A DNA stretch of 64,000 nt from Litoditis marina (lineage: Eukaryota > Nematoda > Chromadorea > Rhabditida > Rhabditidae). Every line of letters starts with the position of its first letter. The first letter of the stretch is position 1. Below, piece by piece: positions 13,001 through 25,031 of this stretch. Location of the stretch: assembly GCA_964036275.1 (NCBI GenBank), contig OZ038435.1:23914559-23978558 (forward strand), given 5' to 3'. The notes beneath the pieces were generated by a model. The model saw only the letters and a list, made by a program, of their open reading frames with translations. It did no database searches and was not told where the DNA came from. The translations under genes were made by a program, and so were the position numbers.

Positions 13001-15498
13001 TCTAGTCAAATGTTTCACCTATCTTACAGATTGCTAAAATGTTCTCAGCGCGCGCATCACAACTACACGGCACCCGGCTGGTCATGGTCAGTCTGTTGCG
13101 TTCAGATTTTTAACTTTGTTCCATTAGCCTGGAGAAATTTCTTTCGAGTTGGTTGGTCAATCGAAAGCAGATATAGGGAATGTAAATTTTCCTTTTTTGA
13201 CAATCCTGCGAGTTGCAGAAAACTGAAGATGAAGTCAAGAAACAGGAGACGACCCTTCTATTGCACTTGTTCGGATTGAGTGGCCAGGATAAACTGTCTT
13301 TCGAGCAGTTCCAACAGTACGTTGAAGGCAATTTCCGATTTGGCTATTTTTTTTTTACTTCTTCTGTTCTCAGAATCAGTTTTAAAGACGAATACAATGT
13401 ATATATTCACAAGAAGCAAACGTTGCGATTTTAGTTTTCGGGTTTGCCTCAGTTCCTAGTTCCAACTGGTTATTATCATATTTTACTCGCTACTGAGTAA
13501 GCGATTCCCAGCTCTTGCAACTGTGATCAATAGTAACTTGTGAAAGCATATAGTTCGTGATAATTTAAGATATTTCAGATTTTATCAGAATCTCCAGAAA
13601 GAACTGATGGAGATTGAGTTCTGTGAATTTGCTCGCGGTAAAACTTCAATATCACCCTTGGATTTTGCTCGTCTTATATTACGGTCGGTATTTCTTTATG
13701 CGAGACGAGAAATTTATTGGAAAGACACTGTATGTGAATTTATGGGTGTATTTCGTACCAGCTAGAAATACAAGATAAACTTAACCTTGGATTGAGATAA
13801 TGTGAACCACGTTTCTCTGAATCGTTAATCCGAATAGGATAATAAGATATTTGCGTTGTGCCCTTTTAATCACTCATAAGCATGAGCTTTCTCACGATAT
13901 TCGTGAGAAGCTCATAGCGAAAACAGTAACGGTTTTGATGGTTTTATATTTGTTGAGGTGACGACGGATTTATTCACTTCCAGGTATACGATCGTGAATA
14001 AAGAGGACTATCATAAGTACATTCAACGGGTTGCTGAGAGAACGTCCGCGGACGATAAGGTTTTTTTTCGAGTTCCGTCTATACATGCTTCGCTTGAATT
14101 CACCATCGTCGTGAACTACTTCGGTATAAGTCGCTGCAGCGCTCCTGACACCCGTTCTTTTAGTAGAATCGGCTCGTAATGTAGAGGAGTTTAGGTACTA
14201 ATGCAGAACTGTTCGAAACTCATGAAAACTATAATATTGCTCATCTGAAACGTGTTTACGCTATCTGTTTAATGTTTCTACGGAAAAGTATTACCTAGTT
14301 TCAGGGAGTTACACTAGAGCAGTGGGCGAAGTTTTCTTTTTTCCTTAATAATCTGGAAGAGTTTACTACCGCTGTTCGTCTCTATACTAACGCCGATATT
14401 CCTGTCACTAAGCCGGAGTTTTCTCGAGCCGTGCAGTGTACGACAGGTTCGATTCACAGTTATTATCTACATTATTTTTAATTCTAATCCTCTGCTTGAC
14501 CGACCTTATTCTGTTGATTCATACACAAGTTCTTCGTTTTTTTTTAAATATAAATTTGTATTGAAGGCTAGATAGTGTATCGTCAGTAAAGTGTTATATT
14601 TGCGAAGTTACTACACTTAGGTCGATTCAGAACAGTTCTTTTTCAGGCCAGCAGCTCGATTCAGTCATAGTGGACCTGATTTTCCGTATTTTTGATGCGA
14701 ATAACGATGGAACGCTTACCTATTCCGAGTTCTTGGCAGTGATGAATGATCGTTTACACAGAGGGCTCAAGGTAATACATTACTGTTCAAAACTTGTGTT
14801 TTTGGATTAGGGTTGTTAAACTCGAACTCGAAACTCGACTCGACTCGAAAAAACTCGAAAATTTTCGAGTTGAGTCGAACTCGAAACTCGAAAACTCGAA
14901 ATTTCTCAAAACTCGAAAACTCGAAAACTCGAAATTTCCCAAAAACGCGACAACTCGAAAACTCGAAAACTCGAAATTTCCCAAAACTCAAAAACTCGAA
15001 AACTCGAAATTTCCCAAAACTCGAAAACTCGAAAACTCGAAATTTTGAACGCGAAAACTCGAAAATCAAAATTTCGGACTCGAAAAATGTCTATTTTGGG
15101 TCCAAAAACACTCAAAACTCGACTCGACTCGAAAAAAACTCGAAAATTTTTGAGTTGAGTCGAACTCGAAACTCGAAAACTCGAAATTTCCCAAAACTCA
15201 AAAACTCGAAAACTCGAAATTTCCCAAAACTCAAAAACTCGAAAACTCGAAATTTCCCAAAACTCGAAAACTCGATAACTCGAAAACTCGAAATTTCCCA
15301 AAACTCGAAAACTCGAAATTTCCCAAAACTCGAAAACTCGAAAACTCGAAATTTTGAACTCGATTAACAACCCTATTTTGGATATAAGAGAGTATGTTCT
15401 TTTGTTCATTTATGTCGGTGTTATAGGGTCGTTTGGAGAAGCCGTGGGGATGGCGACCATTTCGAACGTGCGTCATCAACGAGTTATCCTCGTATTAA
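10071..15498 (+). CDS. Mitochondrial calcium uptake protein, EF-hand regulator (MICU2/MICU3 type)
   Basis: EF-hand gatekeeper of the mitochondrial calcium uniporter, expected in the intermembrane space. Eleven exons, 422 aa: 10071-10251, 10463-10618, 11442-11600, 11712-11794, 12136-12207, 13219-13316, 13579-13683, 13984-14059, 14305-14446, 14647-14771, 15427-15498 (TAA). The N-terminus (MKRHAFRLFSSFRRSSSY) is Arg/Ser-rich without acidic residues, like a mitochondrial presequence. Two canonical EF loops are visible: DNDDNGQIDKDE (residues 179-190) and DANNDGTLTYSE (374-385). Family motifs include YMTPMDF, NGLISYSEYIFLLTLLT and FLNNLEEF. EHDDVIYMTP, CTTGQQLD and RLHRGL look more like MICU2/MICU3 than MICU1, and no MICU1-type polylysine stretch is seen. 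The last exon (GRLEKPWGWRPFRTCVINEL) is supported by phase and by its stop. That stop lies 183 bp from the stop of the convergent neighbour. The final intron holds a hAT-like insertion. Confidence 0.9.
14808..15375. mobile_element. hAT-like non-autonomous element in the last MICU intron
   Basis: 568 bp. It begins TAGGGTTGTTAA (14808-14819) and ends in the exact inverse TTAACAACCCTA (15364-15375). It is flanked on both sides by the 8-bp direct repeat TTTTGGAT (14800-14807 and 15376-15383). An 8-bp duplication with a TAGGG-type terminus is typical of the hAT superfamily. The interior is a satellite-like array of CTCGAAA-based units (AAAACTCGAAAACTCGAAAT, often followed by TTCCC), arranged as two roughly 300-bp halves that each begin with an ACTCGACTCGACTCG segment. 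The long reading frames across it are products of this array and are not genes. Confidence 0.9.
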
Positions 15499-15681
15499 TG
15501 ATTTGTAGATACGTGCTTTTTTTAAATTGTAGATATGTACATTTTTAATTTATGAGCCAATTCGAATCTCATTCTAGTCCAAAAACAGTATTATGTCAGG
15601 TTTACTTTCTTTAAACATTTATAACAGAAACAGCAACAATGGTAACAATGTGTATAAAAAACGTGTATACTATAAATATTT
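15499..15681. other. Convergent 3' intergenic gap
   Basis: 183 bp between the TAA of the MICU gene and the TAG of the minus-strand neighbour. Both 3' UTRs must fit here or overlap. It is AT-rich, and no AATAAA is seen on the MICU side. Confidence 0.6.
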
Positions 15682-18600
15682 CTATAACTCAATGTTGTTA
15701 TCCCACTTTTTACTTGCGAAGTCTTTCTTGATTGCGGGCGTGTCAAATCCACCAAAGTCCGCGATAAGCGAATGAGCGAACGAAGAACATTCGGCACCGA
15801 TGAGAGGGAGTAGATGGCTTGAATGAAACAATATTAAAACACCGTTTACCGAAAGACTACTATCGCAAGGTGCAACTGTCGATCGGATAGACCTTGATAA
15901 ATACAGAACTTACCCCAAATTCGGAATAGAGTTACGCCCCTCCACGTATATCCTGAGCACGGTGTCCCTCGCCGACAAATTCTCGCCAGCAACTATCACT
16001 GAGAAATTGGGTTCACCCTGGAACGAAACAAATATTCATATAATGTACACTTTGGGAAATTACGAAAAAAAAGGCTGCCGATAAAAAGACGAGAGTATAC
16101 AACAAGAATAGCCATTTCCAAATCGTAGTTTGATCTGGCGTTCCCATCAGAAGTTCGTTCAACTCTCACTGCACAAAGGGGATTCCCGATTGGAGATAGA
16201 CAGTCGAGAAAAATCGCGTACCCCGGAAAGTCCTTTGGAATAAAATGAGTGCAGCTGTACATGGGGTAGCTGATCTCCTAGAAGACGGGCCAATTCGCCT
16301 GCGGCATGTTTCGTCTCACCACAGGGCGTGTACGCGATCACACAGAGAAGGCCCAGACTCAAACTCCTGAAACCGATTTCGTAATTTTACCGTTGATGTT
16401 TCAATGTTTGCTTCGCTAGCGTATACGTACTTCTGTACTCCATTCGCGATAACTCACAAAACAGAGCATGCATAGATGAAGAATGTGCATGGTTTATGAA
16501 GAATACTCTTGTTCATTGCCACTTAATCAACGTTTGGTCGTTTTCGCTGTCCATTTCCCTACACCTAAGAGACGCTGATAAACTCACTGGAAGGTTTTGA
16601 CGAGTTTTTGAATGATGGTCTTGCTCCGATCGTCCACAGAGATAGCTGGATCGACGACACTCCAATCCCAAAGGAGAACGGAAAGCCGGGGGAATCTAAA
16701 GATGGGACGTGAACAATGAACACAAAACGCAGCAATATAGGTTTCAATAATGAAATGTATCGTTTTTTTTGTACGCTTATAATCATCGGTTGATAACCAT
16801 ATTGGGAACTACAAAAAATTTGACATGTGTTTTTCGCCCGAATTCATCCAAATTCCAGTGTAACTCATGTGTTTTGATTGCAACATGAACTTAGAGTCTC
16901 TTTGACCTGAGCTCAGTGGCAGAAAATCTAGAAGTCAAACAAAACATTTCATCTTAGATGCGAGAGAAGAGATTAAGTCTCGTTAATACAACACTTTGAA
17001 ATGTATTCGAATGAAATTGTTCACAGTTATAACAAAATAACAAAACGAGCTTGAAACAAGCACGAAACATGACATACATATATGAAACAAATGTATATAT
17101 TACAAACGCTAATGTTTGCATTCATCACATGCGTTATGAACTACTAACAGTAGTGTTCTTGTACTTTGTACTTCGAAAGACGACTCACTTCTCGGCAACA
17201 CAGTCGAGAAACTGTTCAGCATCCTGTTCATTCGTGTAATTCAACTCTTGTACTGCCAATGCTCGAACAGAAACGAAAGGTGACGTGGCTTTCTGAACGC
17301 AGTTCATTTTTCAGACAAAAGGCGACTCTGTTATCCACATAAATTATTATTGAATGAAAATCAGGTGTTTTATCTGGGTTACCAAACTAGAGAATAGAGT
17401 GAGAAATTAGGTTTCAATAGCAAAGTTCGACTATTTCTGAAAGTAAGGGAGTTCAAAGATCAAAGTCTCAGATGTAAGAAAAATGGGTGATTCATGACGC
17501 ATCCATAAATTCGCCCGATGGTTGTCATTATTGTAGCATCTAAAAATTTCACAACTAATGAATGACTCACTCTAATATCATATAAAGAGGTAATTACTGA
17601 AACATGGTTACGTTGATCAGGGCAGAGCTAATGATACAATGAAAATGCCGTATTTGATTGAGGAAAAACCAACATGCAAATGAGCGATGCTCAGTCCAGG
17701 GGATCCAGAGAATTTCAACAATTCCACATCCACATTTGAGAGAAGACAATCGAGAACATCGGATGATATATCGAGGGCACGCGTATTCAATCTAACGAAC
17801 TCGGATGAGATCTGAAACAGTTGAATGTGAAATTAAAATTATAACAAGGTAGCCGAGTACAAGGAGTCCGGTAATAAAAACGAAAATACACTACAGAGAT
17901 ATGCGAATATCTTGAGACTATCTAGATAATCCGTGAAAGACTTTAGGAATTATAAAAAAAGTGTTCCAACAATGTTCAGAACTTTACCAGCTAACCTTTC
18001 GCCAGTCTTCTTTTCCATAGTGCACATCGCAAAACGAAAAGGCTTCCAACAGATTCAACCTGAAGAAAAGGAAAACCTAACTTTATTTTTGAACCATATT
18101 AATACATAATACTGAAAAGTGCAACGAAAATCTAAAACTATTTCCTAATGTGCTCACTGATCCACATAAATGAACCAAATGAACGGATAATACATTCTCC
18201 AATTTACTCGATCGAGAATCAGATTTAAAACTCACTTTCCAAGAAGTTTTAACAAGTGTTCGCTTTTTGCGTTGGTCATGTTGAAGGAAAGAAATTTGAG
18301 ACGACTGAAGAAGTCGGATAACTGAAATGGAACAAAAGTCAATAATGGAGCACTGACATTTCTAGGTGACCAAAGGCACTCAAAATCAAAAGTCGAAAGA
18401 ATATAGTGTGTAGAATCACAATGTACGGAATTGCGCTAGACACAGGACACTGAGTGCAATCTACAAGCAGCCAACCCATTTTTTGATCGAAGATTGACTT
18501 GTAACTGGGTATGACCGTAGCAGAGTAGAAGATAAAAAAACTATAACTATTTCAATCTCCTCCAGGTACCTACGCATTTCGGAAGATTTTGTCATCAATC

Positions 18601-19352
18601 CAAGCAAAAAATCCAAGTATGCTCACCTGCTCGTCAGTGATGTTGTCCAGAGCCGACACGAGCTGATCGAACGGATTCCGTGAATTATTGACTTCTAATA
18701 CGGTTGGCCGCAACTTCATCACACCCTCCCAGTTCATTTCCACCAACTCTCCACGACCATCAGCGAATCCTAAACCACGTTGTTATTGGCGTCCTGTCCA
18801 AGTGAATGTAAATGCATGTAAATTGTTCCACGTTTCAAAGACATTTAGGAAAAATCAAAACATACCGGTTTTATCGGCAAATAAAGTATAATTTCCTGTT
18901 CATGAGATCGATGACTTCAGATTATTGTTTTGCATTCAGACATCCACAAAATGATACAACAAGTTACACAATCGGTATCACCGACACATTTAATGAATGA
19001 ATCTTAACAAAGTTTATACATGAGATTGCTGACCAATTCAAATACCAGTACTGCAGCACAAATTTCACCATTGAATGCAAATTATAAAGGAAACGGTTAG
19101 GTCGTACACCAGAACTCACAAGCTAGACCTTCTCGTAACCATCTAACCATTTTCGCAACCTCTCTTCTTTTAACTCTAATACTTCGATAAGAGGTAAATG
19201 GACTTACCTCTCAGATTTTCACCGAACTTGCTGGAGTTCTTCACGCGTAGGTTCACGTTCTGTATCCGATTCACATAACTATCTCTATCCTTGACCCAAA
19301 GAACGATGGGAGGGGAAGGAAGCACAGCCCCACTGCCTTCGCAATCAACCAT
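15682..19352 (-). CDS. Hypothetical protein, leucine-rich-repeat-like
   Basis: I do not recognise the family. Phase-consistent exons: 19352-19208, 18769-18627, 18321-18236, 18059-17996, 17811-17674, 17292-17189, 16695-16588, 16366 to 16261 or 16222, 16017-15914, 15817-15682 (TAG). That gives 377 or 390 aa. The start ATG follows CTATTGCAGA, a likely trans-splice site. The sequence has an amphipathic leucine rhythm resembling degenerate LRRs: FFSRLKFLSFNM, LLKLLGKLNLLEAFSF, LNTRALDISSDVLDCLL, FPRLSVLLWDWSVV. No F-box, signal peptide or membrane span is evident. Such proteins recall the F-box/LRR-type families expanded in nematodes, but this is only a resemblance. The donor of exon 8 is uncertain: GTACAG at 16260 and GTACGC at 16221 both keep the frame. 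A third frame near 16180 also looks partly coding. The introns are small and repeat-poor, unlike the later genes. Confidence 0.68.
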
Positions 19353-19353
19353 T

Positions 19354-19363
19354 CTGCAATAGG
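19354..19363 (-). promoter_or_regulatory. Probable trans-splice acceptor of the LRR-like gene
   Basis: On the minus strand CCTATTGCAG ends one base before the ATG at 19352. No upstream coding exon is found. Confidence 0.5.
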
Positions 19364-19767
19364 TCGGATTATGTGGGTCTAATAGCAGAAGGGGTGAATG
19401 GACAACAGATGATTGTGATCTTCTACTAGGTTTAAATAACTAAAGTTACTCTTTAAATAACGCAAGTTCACGAAAGGAAGCTCAGATGAAGACTATTGTA
19501 TTAGAGAAAACACACAATCTACGTTATATCAAACATTCTACACATATACTTTCAACTTTCGATTTTGCGGATGTTAACGAACGAAAACTAACTGCCGATC
19601 GATTTCACTAGACAATATTATCAAGCTAACTATAACTTATGATTTGTTGAGAACGGTGGGAAAATGATTTCTGGAATCATATGTAGAGCGAATAGGGGTA
19701 TGGAAGTTTTGATTAGCTTTTCAATTAAAATGATATTTCGAATTTAAAAATACGATCGAGATTAGAT

Positions 19768-20225
19768 CGGTTTACGGACAAATCCCCCCCGCCGCGTTCC
19801 GGTCGGACAATTCCCCCCTCTGCGCGGACAACTCCCCCCTCTAATTTTTCTCCAAAACCTGGCTGTTAATCAAACATGCTTTGAACTTCATTACATGCTG
19901 ACTCACCTTGTAAGTAAGCATGTATATAAAGATTTTCAACGCGAAAACTTCACGTTTATGTTTGAATTGAGGTTAAAAACTTACGTTGTTCCGTGGACTT
20001 TGGTTAATGACTGTTTTATGTCATTTTTGGTTTAATAATAATGACTACACTAGGTCTATGAATGCTAATCATCTTATAGAGCTTTTATAAACTATCTCTT
20101 CTTGAATAAGAGAAGTTGACTTTGAAAAATGACCATAACTAGTGTAAAATAGGTTGAGGGGGGAGTTGTCCGAGAGAGGGGGGAATTGTCCGACCGCGAC
20201 GCGGGGGGGATTTGTCGCGTAATCG
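19768..20225. mobile_element. G-run inverted-repeat element with 7-8 bp target duplication
   Basis: About 457 bp. The ends are inverted relatives: GGACAAATCCCCCCCGC on the left and GCGGGGGGGATTTGTC on the right. Internal arms follow (CGGTCGGACAATTCCCCCCT and CGGACAACTCCCCCCT with their inverses near 20158-20200). GATTAGATC lies immediately outside both ends (19760-19768 and 20225-20233), so the target duplication is 7-8 bp. No coding capacity is seen. Confidence 0.8.
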
Positions 20226-20560
20226 ATTAGATCTCGATAGAATTGAAGGTTTTATGTTTCAGATACGGTGTAGCCATATAGCGCGGTTAACTGCCTTCGT
20301 TCGTTCCAGGGAAAAGGAAGAATAGAATAGAATAGAAGAAGTCCAGAGTCATACCGTAGATAGAGTTTCACATTTATTTTAGTGCATCCGAATTGTTGAA
20401 CGTAATCTACGCTTGGTTTTATTCACAATAATTTAACGAGATAGATATCATTCACTCTAACTCAGCCGGAACTATGTGCCAGGGAAAAAAAATGTTAATA
20501 TTTTTTTTCGCCAACAGAATGAATACAAGCCGAAGTGAAAATACCGCATGTGAAGGGCCA

Positions 20561-20810
20561 ATAGCAAAGGGGACGAGGGGTGAAGTGGACGATCGGGGGA
20601 CGAGGGGTAAAGGGGACGAGTCTTGACAAAATAATTAAGGGTAAAACCATAATTATCCGTACTGCAAGATCACTACAATCACTAGTAGTACCATATAAAC
20701 GGTTTTAGTTAGCAATGTAAGCAGCAGAATCAAGTTATGTCTCGTTTTACCAGATATTTTTGTCACACCCTCGCCCCCTTTACGCCTTTACCCCTCGTCC
20801 CCTTTGCTAT
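20561..20810. mobile_element. Inverted-repeat element, GGGGACGAGGGG type
   Basis: Left end ATAGCAAAGGGGACGAGGGG and right end CCCCTCGTCCCCTTTGCTAT are exact inverses (20 bp). Further GGGGACGAGGGG-type units lie just inside the left end. About 250 bp, non-coding. No clear target duplication seen. Confidence 0.75.
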
Positions 20811-20913
20811 TTCCCACGACAGGCCCACGACAATTTTCCATCAAATGTCTGACCGAATTCATGATTTAGCGAACCAAAACATGATCGGACCAAAAGTAGT
20901 TATGAAGTAAGTA

Positions 20914-21102
20914 CTCTGAGAACTCACTGACTCGGCCCCCGCCGACTGAGTCAAAATTGAGACGGCAACGACAATGTCGCTGCCGTGACAAATTTTACTG
21001 ATGAAAATAGCATATGTTTTGAGGAGGCGCAGACTGATAAACAACAGTTAAACCTGAGACGGCAACGACATTGTCGCGGCCGTCTCACGTTTTACTCATA
21101 GT
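20914..21102 (+). repeat. Dispersed repeat family D, copy 1
   Basis: Begins CTCTGAGAACTCACTGACTC, then GGCCCCCGCCGACTGAGTC, and contains GAGACGGCAACGACAATGTC and GCGGCCGTCTCACGTTTTAC. A very similar copy in the same orientation lies at 42149-42336. Most positions agree by eye. Confidence 0.85.
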
Positions 21103-21402
21103 ATAGGTCTTGTAAATTATATGCAAACTCCTGAGTAATCTACAGTAAACTTTGTGATGATTGGTTTTCCATAAGTAAAGTATTTGGTTCCACGACACGC
21201 TTTTTATGGTAGTCTGTTTTCAATGGTACACACTATAGGAGAGGACCAAATCTCCACGAGGTCGGTTTTTCCGGTTCCCAAGGGCTACCGGCTACTGTAA
21301 GAGCGGGAGCGTGAGAATCTGCGTGTATAGTGTTCGTTCGTAGTCTGATTCCGTTGAATTTCGTTTCAATCTCGTAGGTTTCAGGATTAAACTAAAAAGA
21401 AG

Positions 21403-21465
21403 ACAATGTTGGGTTTCTTATTTGAACCGAAACACGAGGTATTCAAATAAGAAACCCAACATTGT
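21403..21465. repeat. Perfect short hairpin
   Basis: 24-base arms at 21403-21426 and 21442-21465 are exact reverse complements (ACAATGTTGGGTTTC... / ...GAAACCCAACATTGT). The loop is 15 bases. The size suits a small foldback or a miRNA-like stem, but no expression evidence exists here. Confidence 0.7.
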
Positions 21466-21664
21466 ACAATATGCCGAGGTTTATCAACAGCGGAACATGG
21501 AAACTGGAAAGAAGACGTTTGTCGCTTAGCATACGACGTGAACAAGTATACGTCAAGAAGACTCGACAACAGCTGAAAAGTTGAGGAGGGGGTCAAACTC
21601 CATTGAATATCTGAGGGCCGCTACTCGGACTTTGTAGGGGGGAGGGGACTACCTCCATACAACA

Positions 21665-22075
21665 TAATACGAAGTGATCAAAATTTCGGGAAAATTGAAG
21701 TATCGCCCCCCACTTTAGTTGAGTCCCCCCCCCCGTAGCACTTCAACCCCCCACCCAAGCTAAAACTTGAAAATCTAGGAGAGGGGGGGGGGGGGTCAAA
21801 ATTCAACTTCGATATTTACTATTTACCCCCCACTAGGGTCGGCGGGGGGTAGAACTTCAATGGTGGGGTGTCAAACTTCAACGAGTGGGGGGCTGAACTT
21901 CAATACCGGAAATGTTTACTTTTTACCCCCCACCCTCAAACTTTTGTATTGCAGGTGATAAATAGAATTATAACCCCCCGGTGGGGGGGGGGGTCAAACT
22001 ACAATTCCCCAAACGCAATACAGTTTCAGAAAGGTGGGGGGTAAAAAGTCAATGTTCCCAAAATTTCAACTTTAT
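21665..22075. repeat. G/C-run inverted-repeat block
   Basis: Many G6-G12 and C6-C10 runs alternate with AAACTTCAA/TTGAAGTTT-like spacers on both strands. CCCCCCACTTTAGTT-type units and GGGGGGTAAAAAGTCAA-type units suggest a foldback element whose interior has been rearranged. Ends not resolved. Confidence 0.5.
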
Positions 22076-22511
22076 CAATCTCTCTAAATGATTGTTACCG
22101 CGTGCATAGGATAACGTTTTGTAGGTTTCTACGTACTCTCCATGAGAAGATCGCGCAGGCTTCTCACGAGTAACAGGAATTGCTGCCAACCCAATATTCT
22201 ACAGATTCTACACGTAAACGTGAAGTGGTCATGTTGAACGTGAAAGAAGTCTGTACTTTATAATTACACGTTCTTGACACGTGCCTATCTATTTGAAGTA
22301 ACTAGTAGTATTTATAATTGTTTTTCACTCCCCTTCCCCATGTTATGTATACGGAGAAGTGGTGTGTTTGGAGAAAAGCCCCGCACAAGGCACAACAGAC
22401 AATGACTGACTTTGTGTTCGAAATCTCGTTACGAAAACAGGGGGAGACAGAGCATATTAGTGCTTGACGCGTCATTTCCACTCCAACTACACAACTAATC
22501 CCTAATTGGAC

Positions 22512-22790
<279 letters not shown>

Positions 22791-23257
22791 ACATTTCTCT
22801 CACGCTCTCTCTTCCCGCGTCCTTTGTCTGCGTCTCTTCTCTCTGGCACTAGTTGCACACAAAACCTGCCCAAACTAGATACGGCGCACCGGGGAGGTCT
22901 GTATCTAGACCAACCTTTTCAACTACGGCTATGATGATTTCCCAACGCTTGAAATGAAAGCAATGATTCAATTTTTATTAACTGAGCCTGTTAAATAGTG
23001 TTTTTTCCTAATAGTTTGGTGATCTACCCAAGAAATAGTTGTCTACTGGGTGTTAATAATGAAAGAAGTATAACCTAGATTTTCATGCTCAGATAGAAAT
23101 CAATGTTATTATTATTATGCAGAAGGTAACATCAAGTTTAATGTGGGGTAAATTATAGATATACAGAAGCGTAATTTCATTTGAACACTCCATTATTATA
23201 CCTTTCACGTGAAACGTGAAACTAATGTGTAATGCAGTCTCGGCACCACATAAATGG

Positions 23258-23306
23258 AATAAGACGTATATTAGGGGGGGGGGGGGGAATAAGACGTATA
23301 TTAGCT
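23258..23306 (+). repeat. Short direct repeat around a G-run
   Basis: GGAATAAGACGTATATTAG occurs twice, separated by a run of about 14 Gs. This may be a replication-slippage duplication. Confidence 0.7.
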
Positions 23307-23969
23307 AAGTAAGTAAGTAACTAAAATAACGTACATAATTAGTTGAACAAGCGAACGGTGAAGAGGAAAAAGAAATGTATACAGGAGGTGTACCGCTGTG
23401 TTTGTAGTTTGATTCCTCTACTTTTAGGCAGACCAAACTATAATCCGATTATGGTCCCCCCCCCCCCCCCATGTGGCCCGATGGACGTTGGTGAACCGCG
23501 GTAACAATATATACAATAACCGTCGGGTAGAACCAAATTACTGAATAGTATATTCAGTAACTGTAAAATTTGTTTGTTTTGTTTGTTGAACCATACACGA
23601 GATTATATTTCCCTTATTCATTCGAGAATATTTTTCATTGAGTGTCAACAATCGCCGTTTGCAGAGATTGCAGGGCCCATTAGTAAAAAACGAACGTTGT
23701 CCCTGAATAAAATATTAATCTCACCTCGTGTTTGTGGAACAATAAAACAAACAACATCCTGTTGAGGTTTAACAACAACAGACAATGGAGACAGTAATTG
23801 ATAATATTCCCGATAACCAATAACTATTACTACAAAAACTAGTACTACGTACTAGTTTTTCTTTTTCTTTATTTTCTCAAATATCAGTTCATATGGTTTA
23901 AATTCGTAACTCTTGTTTGTCCATCACTATACTGATAAAGTTTATTATTATTATTCAACAAGAAATAAC

Positions 23970-24245
23970 CACAACCAGGCCAATTACACACGCAACCGGG
24001 TTGCAACCAAACAGGAACCAGGTTGCTCGTGGTTACTATTGGTTACTTTGAAATGCAATCGATACCGGTTGCATTTCAATTGTAATCAAAATCTCTTTAC
24101 ACAACACATTGTCGACTGTTTAGGTTGCATTTCAGAATTAGCCCCGCTTGCATTTGACATCAACCAAACGTTTTCCGCAAACGCAACGTGGTTGCGTTTT
24201 GGGGACGTGCAACCGGATTGCATGTATAAACCGTCGCACATTTAT
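23970..24245. repeat. Foldback-like block with GGTTGCATTTCA motifs
   Basis: TGAAATGCAA and TTGCATTTCA face each other near 24050-24080. Repeated ACCGGTTGC, GGTTGC and GCAACC words occur through the block. It is probably a degraded inverted-repeat element; ends not defined. Confidence 0.4.
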
Positions 24246-24952
24246 CACTTGTAGTCTGATGCAGATTTCATTCCGGAACAAAACAGCCAACACAGTCCGT
24301 GTGTGTCACGTGAGACTTTCCCACAGCTCCCTCTTATTATTTCCCCCAACCTACGAGGAAACCCATGAATAAAAAGGCTGTTCTCAAAAGTCGTATTACT
24401 GAACATTTCTATTTTTATATTCAAACCTGCCTCTCCTTAATTGCACGCTATTTCTTTGCTTTTTCTTCCCTATACCAGTCTCTCAAGATAGTGCGCTGAA
24501 TTGAGAAGCCCGGGTTGGGATAGAGGTGGTGGAATACTCTAGCACACGTATTTTCTCTTATTTTGCAAACCATATATTCCACTGGATTCACTTTACTAAA
24601 CTATTGTATAGTAATTTGAAATGATTATTATTCGATAACATGGTTTATTTTTTTATTTCATGTTTACGTGACTATTCAACTTGCGTATTTTGTTTTACTA
24701 GCATTAGCTTGCATAGTCGACTGCAATCCCATGTATTACTGTATTTGAGAGACAACTATTCGCAATTCTTCTTCGCTTCGACGCGTGCGAAATGAATCTT
24801 CATTCATAATTATTCAATTAATTACTATTTTCCAGTTTGGTTGTGGAAAATAGATCAATTATGAGGGGTGAATGTTAGTCATGGGGCGTGGTCACAATAG
24901 ACAAAGACGTCTTTTCCTTTTGCTGGGAAAACAATCTTACTATTTCAATCTT

Positions 24953-24986
24953 TCTCTCTACCTCTCTACCTCTCTATCTTTTTCTG

Positions 24987-25018
<32 letters not shown>

Positions 25019-25031
25019 TCGTCTCTCTACT
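24953..25031 (+). repeat. (CT)n tract
   Basis: Interrupted CT microsatellite with a pure core near 24990-25010. Confidence 0.9.

Noticed and set aside
14767..15409. Long reading frames on both strands encoding repetitive Thr/Arg/Asn/Phe or Phe/Glu/Ser protein
   Set aside because: They are translations of the CTCGAAA array inside the hAT-like intronic element; open in several frames at once and lacking splice logic.
15996..16262. Alternative coding frame within the LRR-like gene
   Set aside because: Looks partly protein-like but cannot be joined in phase to exons 7 and 9; kept only as a note on exon 8 uncertainty.
20859..21044. Shared open frame with 42049-42282 (similar predicted peptide)
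   Set aside because: The similarity is the nucleotide repeat family D, not a conserved protein; the frame opens differently outside the repeat.
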